A stretch of DNA of 64,000 nucleotides, taken from assembly GCA_963837485.1 (NCBI GenBank), contig CAWINP010000004.1, forward strand, positions 620,001 to 684,000. The letters are read 5' to 3'. Each line of letters starts with the position of its first letter. Within the stretch, counting starts at the first letter, position 1. Source of the stretch: Solirubrobacter sp963837485. Lineage in GTDB: Bacteria > Actinomycetota > Thermoleophilia > Solirubrobacterales > Solirubrobacteraceae. Under the pieces are notes generated by a model, which did no database searches, was not told the origin of the DNA, and saw nothing but the letters and a program-made list of their open reading frames with translations. Below, piece after piece: positions 8,008 through 14,445 of the stretch. The position numbers were made by a program, and so were the translations under genes.

Positions 8008-8022
8008 GTTCGTGTCACGAAC
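8008..8022. promoter_or_regulatory. Perfect 15-bp palindrome between MarR and oxidoreductase remnant
   Basis: GTTCGTG-T-CACGAAC has 7-bp arms around one central base, between the divergent genes at 7961 (-) and 8040 (+). Size and placement are those expected for a MarR-dimer operator. Confidence 0.6.
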
Positions 8023-8039
8023 TACCTGAGAGGCTTCCC

Positions 8040-8404
8040 ATGCACGCCGCCGTCGTCGGCTCCTTCGACCATCCGCCCCGCTACGAGACCTTCGAGCCGC
8101 CGGAGGCGAACGGCGAGCACGAGCACGTCGTCGACGTGCTGGCGGCGGGCCTGCACCCGCGCGTGCGTTCCGGCGCGAACGGGTCGCACTACACCAGCGG
8201 CGGCGAGCTGCCGCTGATCCCGGGGATCGACGGGGTCGGCCGGACGTCCGCCGGCGAGCTCCTGTACTTCGTGCTCCCGGACACCACGCGCGGCTCGATG
8301 GCCGAGCGCTCGCCGTCGACGCGGCGCCGCTCCCGCTCAGCGAGGTCGAGACGGCCTGGAACGTGCCCGTCGAGCCGGGTCGCCGCATCGTCTTTGCGCC
8401 CTAG
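8040..8404 (+). pseudogene. Zinc-binding alcohol dehydrogenase / quinone oxidoreductase, internally deleted
   Basis: From the ATG at 8040 about 85 codons match the N-terminus of MDR-family quinone oxidoreductases (MHAAVVGSFDHPPRYE, GIDGVGR, DTTRGSMAER). The frame then meets, one base out of register, the last 25 codons of the same family (LPLSEVETAWNVPVEPGRR then IVFAP-stop at 8402-8404). The intervening 200 or so residues, holding the nucleotide-binding fold, are missing. This is an internal deletion with a frame change, so no functional enzyme can be made. The stop codon is part of the CTAG at the edge of the inverted-repeat element that follows. Confidence 0.8.
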
Positions 8405-8570
8405 GAGCCTGTTGAAGAATTCCGGTACGCCTGCTGCGGCACATCCGCGGCGCCTCGCGCCGCCCGCGATGCTCACGTGGCAGAGCCACGCATCGCGATC
8501 GCGTCCGCCCCGAGGCATCCACGGCTGCACCACATCAGGGCTGACCGACCATTCTTCAACAGACTCCTAG
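8401..8570. mobile_element. MITE-like element with 16-bp inverted ends and CTAG flanks
   Basis: The left end GAGCCTGTTGAAGAAT (8405-8420) and the right end ATTCTTCAACAGACTC (8551-8566) are inverted copies with one mismatch. Both are flanked by CTAG, giving 20-bp arms over 170 bp in all. CTAG is a 4-bp target duplication typical of IS5-group transposition. The 130-bp interior has no transposase, so it is a non-autonomous element or a collapsed IS. It sits at the stop codon of the oxidoreductase pseudogene and 10 nt upstream of the next hydrolase start. Confidence 0.75.
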
Positions 8571-8580
8571 TCTTGAGACG

Positions 8581-9252
8581 GTGGTGACGTTCGCGCTCAT
8601 CCACGGCGGCGGGAGCAGCGCCTGGGACTGGCATCTCGTCGCGCCCGAGCTTCGAGCGCTCGGGCACGAGCCGGTCGCGGTGGACCTTCCGACCGGCGAC
8701 GAGTCGGCCGGCTGGTGGGCCTACGCCGATGCCGTGGTCGACGCGGTCGGCGAGCGCGAGCGCGTCGTCGTGGTCGCGCACTCGCTCGGCGGCTTCACGG
8801 CACCGCTGGTCTGCACGCGGATCCCGGTCGAGCTGATGGTCCTCGTCGCCGCGATGATCCCGGCCGCCGGCGAGCGCTTCGACGACTGGTGGACGCGCTC
8901 CGGCTGGCGCGAGAGCGGGCTCGACGACGTCTTCTACCACGATGTCTCGCCGGAGCTGAAGGCCACCGCGCAGGGACGAGGCGGCGACGAGAGCGCGAAG
9001 GCGCTGACCGAGCCGTGGCCGCTCGCCGCGTGGCCGGACACGCCGACCCGGTACCTCCTGTGCCGCGACGACCGCCTGTTCACGCCCGACTGGGCGCGGG
9101 CGCACGCCCGCGAGCGGCTCGGCATCGAGGCCGACGAGATGGACGGCGGCCACTACATCACGCTCAGCCGCCCGCGCGAGCTCGCCGAGCGGCTCGACGG
9201 CTACGTCAGAGGTCGATCCGCATCACCGCGCGCCGCGGCGTCGGGCGACTGA
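8581..9252 (+). CDS. Alpha/beta hydrolase, salicylate esterase-like
   Basis: This 223-residue protein starts at GTG (8581, or the adjacent GTG at 8584). It has the oxyanion loop LIHGGGSSAWDW, nucleophile elbow AHSLGG with Ser68, acid in CRDDRLFTPDW and histidine in MDGGHYITLSRP. This pattern matches small plant-esterase-like bacterial hydrolases. Its start is only 10 nt beyond the inverted-repeat element, so its native promoter was probably separated from it. Its last 47 nt overlap the convergent GNAT gene; the final 20 or so residues look unconserved. Confidence 0.82.
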   Translation: MVTFALIHGGGSSAWDWHLVAPELRALGHEPVAVDLPTGDESAGWWAYADAVVDAVGERERVVVVAHSLGGFTAPLVCTRIPVELMVLVAAMIPAAGERFDDWWTRSGWRESGLDDVFYHDVSPELKATAQGRGGDESAKALTEPWPLAAWPDTPTRYLLCRDDRLFTPDWARAHARERLGIEADEMDGGHYITLSRPRELAERLDGYVRGRSASPRAAASGD

Positions 9253-9796
9253 CCTCGGCGAAGCCGGCTTCCTCGAACACGCTCCGGGTACCGACGTGCA
9301 GCTCCTCCAGGAGCGCCTCGCCGCTGACCAGCGGGTAGCCCTCGAGTGCTCGCGCACCGCGCTCGCGGGCGAAGCCGACCGCGGCGCGCGCGAGCGCCCG
9401 GCTGACGCCCCCGCGGCGGAAGCCCACGCGCGTGAACAGGCACGTCACGGCCCACACGGTCGCATCGGCCTTGTCCTCGTCGCGCCCCTCCCACGGCACC
9501 CGCGCGTTGCGGACGAGGCTGCCGAACGCCGGGCGCGGCTCGACCGCGCACCAGCCGGCCGGCTCGCCGTCGACGTAGGCGACGAGGCCGCTGGTGGCCG
9601 GGGCGTCCGGATCGCCGCAGCGCGTCTGCTCGCGCAGCCGCCGCGCGCGCTCCTGGACCGGGAACTTGCGGAACGCCTCGCGCGGCCGCAGCTTGTAGCG
9701 CTGGCACTGGCACGTGAACGCCGCGCCGCGGGAGCCGAAGATCGCCTGCAGGTCCTCGCAGCTCGCCTCGTTGGCTCCGACGACCGAGATGCTCAC
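9206..9796 (-). CDS. GNAT-family N-acetyltransferase
   Basis: This 196-residue protein starts at the GTG at 9796, which overlaps the stop of the upstream MFS gene (GTGA). The acetyl-CoA-binding core is seen in TCLFTRVGFRRGGVSRALARAAV, the R/Q-x-x-G-x-G/A-type loop, and VFEEAGFAEVSR near the C-terminus. The N-terminal part (FTCQCQRYKL) resembles actinobacterial GNAT proteins that carry this CQCQ pattern. Coupling to an exporter suggests acetylation and export of the same class of compound, possibly for self-resistance; this is inference. Confidence 0.84.
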   Translation of the reverse strand: MSISVVGANEASCEDLQAIFGSRGAAFTCQCQRYKLRPREAFRKFPVQERARRLREQTRCGDPDAPATSGLVAYVDGEPAGWCAVEPRPAFGSLVRNARVPWEGRDEDKADATVWAVTCLFTRVGFRRGGVSRALARAAVGFARERGARALEGYPLVSGEALLEELHVGTRSVFEEAGFAEVSRPTPRRAVMRIDL

Positions 9797-10989
9797 GCCC
9801 GCGAGAGCTCCCCCTGCCCGACCAGCAGCAGCGGCGTGAACAGCATGAGCACGCCGGCGAGCGCGATCGCCGCGCGCACGCCGGCGACCGCCGCGAGCAC
9901 GCCCCAAAGCGCGGTCATGGCCGCAACCGTAGCGCTGCTGGTGACCGACCACGCGGCGAGCGTGCGGGCGACCCGTCCGGTCTCCGTGTGCTCGAGCCGG
10001 TAGGTCGCGAACACCGGGTTGAAGACGCCCACGCACGTGACGAGCCCGAACTGGACGCCGATCACGAGCGCGAGGCCGGGCGCGCCGGGAACGACGAGGG
10101 CCAGCCCGCACGACCAGCACGCGCGCAGCGCGCCCGCCCCGAGCAGCACCCTGCGCCGCCCGTGGCGCGCGACGAGCCGGCGCGAGAGCCGCGACCCGAG
10201 CAGCCCACCGGCGCACGGCGCGCCGAACGCGAGCGCGTACTGCCACGGCGCGAAGCCGAGGTCGCCGAGCATGAGGACGGCGACCAGCGGCGCGGTGGCC
10301 AGGATCAGCCCGTTGACGAGCACCGTGTTGAAGAACAGCGGCCGCAGCGCCGGGCTGGACAGGATCGTGCGCCAGCCCTCGAGCAGGTCGCCGGCGCGGG
10401 GCCGCGATGCACCGCGCGCCGGGCGCGGCTCGCGCCACCCGATCGCCCGCAGGCCGAGCGCCGAGAGCAGGTAGCTGACCGCGTTGGCGATCACCGTCGT
10501 CACCGGCCCGAGCAGCCCGATCAGGGCGCCGCCCAGCGGCGGGCCGAGCGCGGTGGCGGTCCACGTCGTGGATTCGAAGCGGGCGTTGGCGACCAGGAGG
10601 TCCTCGGTCGGCACGAGCGCCTTCAGGAACGCGCCGCTCGCCGCCTTGAAGCCGATGTCGGCGGCGCCCATGACCACTGCGACGACCAGCAGCTGGCCGA
10701 AGCTCAGCCACCCGAGCGCAAACGCGGCCGGCACGCTCGCCAGCGCGGCGCAGCGCGTCAGGTCCATCGCGATCATCACCGGCCGCTTGCGCCGCGGCTC
10801 CACCCACGGCCCGAGCGGCACCGCGACCGCCGCGCCCACCGCGAGCCCGACGGCGGCGAGCGCCGACACCTCGACCGGACCGGCGTGCAGCGCGAGGATC
10901 GCGATCAGCGGGAATGCGTCGAACGCCAGCCACGTCCCGAGCGTGCTGGCCGCGAACGCCGCCCAGAGCCATCCGAAGTCGCGCCCCAC
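9793..10989 (-). CDS. MFS transporter (MFS_3 / EntS-like)
   Basis: This 398-residue protein has about 12 hydrophobic segments. It opens with the family pattern DFGWLWAAFAASTLGTWLAFDAFPL and has a loop-2/3 basic motif (PRRKRPVMIAMDLTR) and ANARFESTTWTATALGPPLGG in the middle. EntS-like MFS proteins export siderophores and other small molecules. The start is GTG. It is the first gene of a two-gene unit with the GNAT gene, joined by a 4-nt overlap. Confidence 0.88.
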   Translation of the reverse strand: MGRDFGWLWAAFAASTLGTWLAFDAFPLIAILALHAGPVEVSALAAVGLAVGAAVAVPLGPWVEPRRKRPVMIAMDLTRCAALASVPAAFALGWLSFGQLLVVAVVMGAADIGFKAASGAFLKALVPTEDLLVANARFESTTWTATALGPPLGGALIGLLGPVTTVIANAVSYLLSALGLRAIGWREPRPARGASRPRAGDLLEGWRTILSSPALRPLFFNTVLVNGLILATAPLVAVLMLGDLGFAPWQYALAFGAPCAGGLLGSRLSRRLVARHGRRRVLLGAGALRACWSCGLALVVPGAPGLALVIGVQFGLVTCVGVFNPVFATYRLEHTETGRVARTLAAWSVTSSATVAAMTALWGVLAAVAGVRAAIALAGVLMLFTPLLLVGQGELSRA

Positions 10990-11039
10990 CCGCCAATCTA
11001 ACCGGGCGGTGAGGACGAACCTGCTCCAAGCTGTCGGCC

Positions 11040-11441
11040 ATGGAGATCACCCGCAACGCGCTCGACACGATCGCCGGCCCCGGCGACTGGTTCACCGGCG
11101 CCGTCTTCATGGACAGCGTCGCCAGCCCCTCGCCGCCGTCGCGCGTGGCGGCCACCGCCGTGCGCTTCACGCCCGCCGCGCGCACGCACTGGCACACCCA
11201 TCCGCTCGGGCAGACCATCTACGTGACCGAAGGCGTCGGCGTCTGCCAGCGGCGCGGCGGTCCCGTCGAGGTCATCCGCCCCGGCGACCGCGTCTACTTC
11301 GAGCCCGGCGAGGACCACTGGCACGGCGCCGCCGCCAACCGGTTCATGACCCACCTCGCGATGCAGGAGGCCGACGAGACGGGCAGCACCGTCACCTGGG
11401 GCAAGCCGGTCAGCGATCAGGAGTACTCGGCTCCGGGCTGA
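11040..11441 (+). CDS. Cupin-domain protein
   Basis: A 133-residue single-domain cupin. Motif 1 is THWHTHPLGQTIYVTEG (metal ligands His-His and the later acid) and motif 2 is GEDHWHGAAANRFMTHLAM, so the metal-binding set is intact. Similar stand-alone cupins accompany carboxymuconolactone decarboxylases or act as small dioxygenase-like or isomerase proteins; no specific substrate can be assigned. The gene is divergent from the MFS-GNAT pair, and its 3' end overlaps the WYL regulator by 32 nt. Confidence 0.82.
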   Translation: MEITRNALDTIAGPGDWFTGAVFMDSVASPSPPSRVAATAVRFTPAARTHWHTHPLGQTIYVTEGVGVCQRRGGPVEVIRPGDRVYFEPGEDHWHGAAANRFMTHLAMQEADETGSTVTWGKPVSDQEYSAPG

Positions 11442-12375
11442 TCCGCCGCGCGAGCGCGCGCAGCTGCTCGACGAGCTCGGGCGGCTCGCGCACGTCGAAG
11501 TCGAATCCGAGCATCGCCAGGCGCATCGCGAGCCACTCGAGGTTGTCGTCGGACACCCGGTACTCGCAGCGGTGCGCGTCGATCGGCGTGACTGTGCCGC
11601 CGAGGAACGGCAGCCGCCGCTCGAGCTCGGCGGCCGCCGCGTGCACGGTGACCCGCGCCTCGAAGCGCGCGAACGCTCCCGCGAGGCTCTGCTCGACGTA
11701 GGCGGCGGCGTCGCGGGCGGGGAGCTCGCGCGGCGTGAAGCGGGGGCCGGTCGCGGCCGCGCCCTCGATCCGGTCCACGCGGAACGTCCGCCAGTCCTCG
11801 CGCCGGCGGTCCCACGCGACCAGGTACCAGCGTCGCCCCCGGTTGACGAGCGCGTGCGGCTCGACCTCGCGCCGCGTGGCGGTGCCGTCGCGGCTCGAGT
11901 AGTCGAACCCCAGGCACTCGCCGTCACGGCACGCCGCGCCGATCGTGGTGAGCTGCTGCGGGTCGACCGTCGGGCCGCCGGCGGGCGGGGCGACGGTCGC
12001 CGCGCCGAGCGCGGCGATGCGGCGCCGCAGGTGGGCGGGGAGCACCTGCTCGAGCTTCACAAGCGCGCGGATGGCGGTCTCCTCGATCCCGGTCACCGAC
12101 GCCCGCGCCGCCGTGCGCAGGCCGACCGCGATCGCGATCGCCTCGTCCTCGTCGAGCAGCAGCGGCGGCATCGCGGTCCCCGCCCGCAGACGGTAGCCAC
12201 CGGCCGGGCCGGTCAGCGACTCGACGGGGTAGCCGAGCGCGCGCAGGCGCTCCATGTCGCGGCGGATCGTGCGCGCGGACACCTCCAGCCGCGCGGCCAG
12301 CTCGGTGCCCGGCCAGTCGCGCCGGGCCTGCAGCAGCGACAGCAGCTCCAGGAGGCGGCTCGACGTGGTGCTCAT
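11410..12375 (-). CDS. YafY-type HTH/WYL-domain transcriptional regulator
   Basis: This 321-residue protein starts at MSTTSSRLLELLSLLQ (ATG at 12375); the open frame extends upstream without homology. Residues 1-65 form an HTH_11 domain (WPGTELAARLEVSARTIRRD). Residues 145-220 carry the WYL core, here RRWYLVAWDRRREDWRTFRVDRI, followed by the C-terminal WCX extension. WYL proteins bind ligands or nucleic acid and regulate adjacent genes. It is divergent from the VOC gene at 12440, a frequent pairing, so that gene is the likely target. Confidence 0.88.
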   Translation of the reverse strand: MSTTSSRLLELLSLLQARRDWPGTELAARLEVSARTIRRDMERLRALGYPVESLTGPAGGYRLRAGTAMPPLLLDEDEAIAIAVGLRTAARASVTGIEETAIRALVKLEQVLPAHLRRRIAALGAATVAPPAGGPTVDPQQLTTIGAACRDGECLGFDYSSRDGTATRREVEPHALVNRGRRWYLVAWDRRREDWRTFRVDRIEGAAATGPRFTPRELPARDAAAYVEQSLAGAFARFEARVTVHAAAAELERRLPFLGGTVTPIDAHRCEYRVSDDNLEWLAMRLAMLGFDFDVREPPELVEQLRALARRISPEPSTPDR

Positions 12376-12389
12376 GACGGCTCCATCCT

Positions 12390-12416
12390 GGTCATGATTG
12401 CGGACAGATACTGACC
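12390..12416. promoter_or_regulatory. GGTCA-N17-TGACC inverted repeat (candidate WYL regulator operator)
   Basis: Inverted 5-bp arms 17 bp apart lie in the 64-bp divergent region between the WYL regulator and the VOC gene. The spacing puts the half-sites two helical turns apart, compatible with a dimeric regulator. Confidence 0.4.
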
Positions 12417-12439
12417 TAAATACTTCGTACGGTTGGCGC

Positions 12440-13303
12440 ATGAGCAACCAGGACCGCTACATCGCCGGAGTCCCGTGCTGGATCGACACCACGCAGCCCG
12501 ACCCCGAGGCCGCCGTCGCGTTCTACGGCAAGCTGTTCGGCTGGGAGTTCGAGGACGTGATGCCTCCGGGCGCGCCCGCCAAGTACTACGTCGCCCGGCT
12601 CGACGGCGGCGACGTGGCGGCCGTCAGCTCGCTGGCCGAGGGCGCGCCGCCGGCCGCCATGTGGAACACGTACGTGTGGGTGGACGACGCGGACGAGACC
12701 GCGGGCAAGGTCCGCGCCGCCGGCGGCGCCGTGCTCACCGAGCCGTTCGACATCTTCGACGCGGGCCGGATGGCGGTCTGCGCCGACCCGGCGGGCGCCG
12801 CGTTCATGCTCTGGCAGCCGCGGCAGCACCGCGGCGCGACCGTCGTGAACGTGCCGGGCTCGCTGAACTTCAACGTTCTCCACACGCGCGACGTGGACGG
12901 CGCGCGCGCGTTCTACGGCGCGGTCTTCGGCTGGGACCTGCTCGACGGCGGCATGTGGGCGCTGCCCGCCTACGGCGACTTCCTCGAGCAGCTCAACCCG
13001 GGGACGCGCGCGCGGGTCGCCGAGTTCGGCGGGCCGAGCCGCTTCGAGGAGGTGGTCGCCAGCCTGCTGCCGAGCGCCGAGGACCCCGCGCTGTGGGGCG
13101 TGACCTTCGGCGTCGCCGACGCCGACGCGACCGCCGCCCGCGCGGCCGAGCTCGGCGCCAAGATCGTCGTCGCGCCGGTCGAGGCGCCGTGGGTCCGGAC
13201 GACGGTGATCGCCGACCCGCAGGGCGCGACGTTCACCGCCAACCAGTTCAAGCCCGAGAACCGAGATCTGGCGCAGGCGGGCAGCGCCGCGACCGGCGCC
13301 TGA
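12440..13303 (+). CDS. Two-domain VOC-family protein
   Basis: This 287-residue protein has tandem glyoxalase-fold modules: the first begins PCWIDTTQPDPEAAVAFYGKLFGWEFE in two parts around residues 11-35, the second begins SLNFNVLHTRDVDGARAFYGAVFGWD in two parts around residues 140-165. Each module ends in a PxGAxF pattern (DPAGAAFMLWQP, DPQGATFTANQF). Actinobacterial homologues are often called hydroxylase-like or 27-kDa antigen Cfp30B-like; no reaction is established. The start is the ATG at 12440, divergent from the WYL regulator. Confidence 0.85.
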   Translation: MSNQDRYIAGVPCWIDTTQPDPEAAVAFYGKLFGWEFEDVMPPGAPAKYYVARLDGGDVAAVSSLAEGAPPAAMWNTYVWVDDADETAGKVRAAGGAVLTEPFDIFDAGRMAVCADPAGAAFMLWQPRQHRGATVVNVPGSLNFNVLHTRDVDGARAFYGAVFGWDLLDGGMWALPAYGDFLEQLNPGTRARVAEFGGPSRFEEVVASLLPSAEDPALWGVTFGVADADATAARAAELGAKIVVAPVEAPWVRTTVIADPQGATFTANQFKPENRDLAQAGSAATGA

Positions 13304-13314
13304 GTCGCCCGCCG

Positions 13315-13348
13315 CGGAGCGGGCGCGCGGTTTCCGGCGCCCGCTCCG
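13315..13348. terminator. Bidirectional terminator hairpin
   Basis: CGGAGCGGGCGC and GCGCCCGCTCCG are perfect 12-bp complements separated by 10 nt, located between the convergent genes ending at 13303 (+) and 13367 (-). It can serve both. Confidence 0.75.
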
Positions 13349-13366
13349 TGGTGGTCGCGCGCGTGA

Positions 13367-13702
13367 TCACGCCGCGCGGTGGCGCCTGAGCAGCGCGCCC
13401 AGCGTCGCCTGCGCGTCCGGCGCCGGAAGCCCGTCGAGCGCCTCCAGCGCGGCGTGCGCCTCGCCGAGCGTGACGCCTCCGCACTCGCCCGTGAAGCGCG
13501 CCAGCCAGCGCACCGCGGCGCGCTCGAACGCCGCATCGTCGGCCTCGAGCATCAGCAGCAGCACGCGCACGGCGTCGCCGAGCGTCACGATGCTCGGGCG
13601 CTCGAGCGCGGCGGCGCGCACGGCCGCGAGGTCTCCGCCGGCGAGGGCGCGGTCGAGGCGGGCGCGGACGACGGTGAAGGGCGGCGGCATCCCCACGAAC
13701 AT
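13367..13702 (-). CDS. Hypothetical alpha-helical protein, 111 aa
   Basis: The sequence is leucine/alanine-rich and predicted helical, with ARLDRALAGGDLAAVRAAA and WLARFTGECGGVTLGEAHAALEAL. I do not recognise a domain; such short helical proteins are common near actinobacterial membrane genes. The start may be the ATG at 13702 or the one four codons later (13690, after GTGGGG). It ends close to the bidirectional terminator. Confidence 0.6.
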   Translation of the reverse strand: MFVGMPPPFTVVRARLDRALAGGDLAAVRAAALERPSIVTLGDAVRVLLLMLEADDAAFERAAVRWLARFTGECGGVTLGEAHAALEALDGLPAPDAQATLGALLRRHRAA

Positions 13703-13733
13703 ATGTTCGCGTCCGGACGGATCGGCGGCCCGC

Positions 13734-14111
13734 TCAGTTGAACGGCGCGGCGCGCCGGATGCCGTCCAGCTTGGCGGCGACCTCGTCGGCGAAGTCGTCG
13801 CGCAGCCAGCGCAGCCAGCGCTGCTTGAACATCCAGGTCGTCGCCAGGACCCACGCGCCCGCGCCCGCGACGGTGAGCACGTGGGGCAATGGCGAGTCGT
13901 GCTCCACGAAGCCCGCGATCAGCGCCGCGATCAGCAGCGCCCCGGCGAGCGAGGCGATCCGCCCCTCGCGCCGCAGGCGCAGGAAGCGGCGACGCGGGAT
14001 CCGCGCCAGCAGCGGCCAGCCGCCGGCGAGCGGCGCAACCGGGGTGAGCGTGCGGCGGGTCGGGCCGGCAGACACTCCGGCGAAGCTAACACCGCGCCGG
14101 CAAGTCTGCAT
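13734..14111 (-). CDS. Hypothetical membrane protein, about 125 aa
   Basis: Two hydrophobic stretches (LAGALLIAALIAGFV and VLTVAGAGAWVLATTW) are separated by a short loop, with basic residues on both sides (RIPRRRFLRLRRE and FKQRWLRWLRDDF). No family is recognised. The start is uncertain: the ATG at 14111 or the GTG at 14075, after which the sequence begins SAGPTRR. It lies 31 nt upstream of the 111-aa gene on the same strand. Confidence 0.55.
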   Translation of the reverse strand: MQTCRRGVSFAGVSAGPTRRTLTPVAPLAGGWPLLARIPRRRFLRLRREGRIASLAGALLIAALIAGFVEHDSPLPHVLTVAGAGAWVLATTWMFKQRWLRWLRDDFADEVAAKLDGIRRAAPFN

Positions 14112-14149
14112 GGGCCGATCATGAGCCGCCGCCTCGGCGCGCGGACGCG

Positions 14150-14311
14150 ACAAGCGCCACGCGCGCGCTCGGCCGCCGCCAGCCCGAGCCCGCCCGGACC
14201 GCGCGCCAGCTCCAGCACCCGGTCGCCCGGCTCGATGCGCGCGAGCTCCAGCAGGCGCTCGGTCAGCCCCGCGTTGCGCGCGTCCACGTACTCGGCGGGC
14301 GTCGCGCTCAA
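14150..14311 (-). pseudogene. Class I methyltransferase N-terminal fragment
   Basis: About 50 codons match the start of SAM-dependent methyltransferases: EYVDARNAGLTERLLELA, then IEPGDRVLELARGPGGLGLA, the SAM-binding motif I with Arg where Cys is usual. The similarity then stops and the frame continues into unrelated sequence; no ordinary start codon is present. The stretch 14112-14445 therefore holds only this remnant and the promoter region of the sigma factor gene. Confidence 0.6.
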
Positions 14312-14413
14312 GACGGTCTAGGTGGCGTTCGAGACCAAGATCGGCGTGCTGCGCGCGCTCTGGAACCTGCGCCTGCGCGGCGACCAGGCCGACGAGTGCC
14401 GAAATCCGTTCGT

Positions 14414-14437
14414 AACCTTGGGGCGCGGGTACGCGTC
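14414..14437 (+). promoter_or_regulatory. Candidate ECF-type promoter of the sigma factor gene
   Basis: AACC (14414-14417) and CGTC (14434-14437) are separated by 16 nt, the spacing and core of many autoregulated ECF promoters (GGAACC-N16-CGTC type). Transcription would begin within a few bases of the ATG at 14446, giving an almost leaderless message. Confidence 0.5.
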
Positions 14438-14445
14438 ATGGGGGT

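Noticed and set aside
8016..8018. GTG at 8018 as start of the second MarR gene
   Set aside because: It lies inside a perfect palindrome likely to be the operator; the ATG at 7961 gives a protein of normal length.
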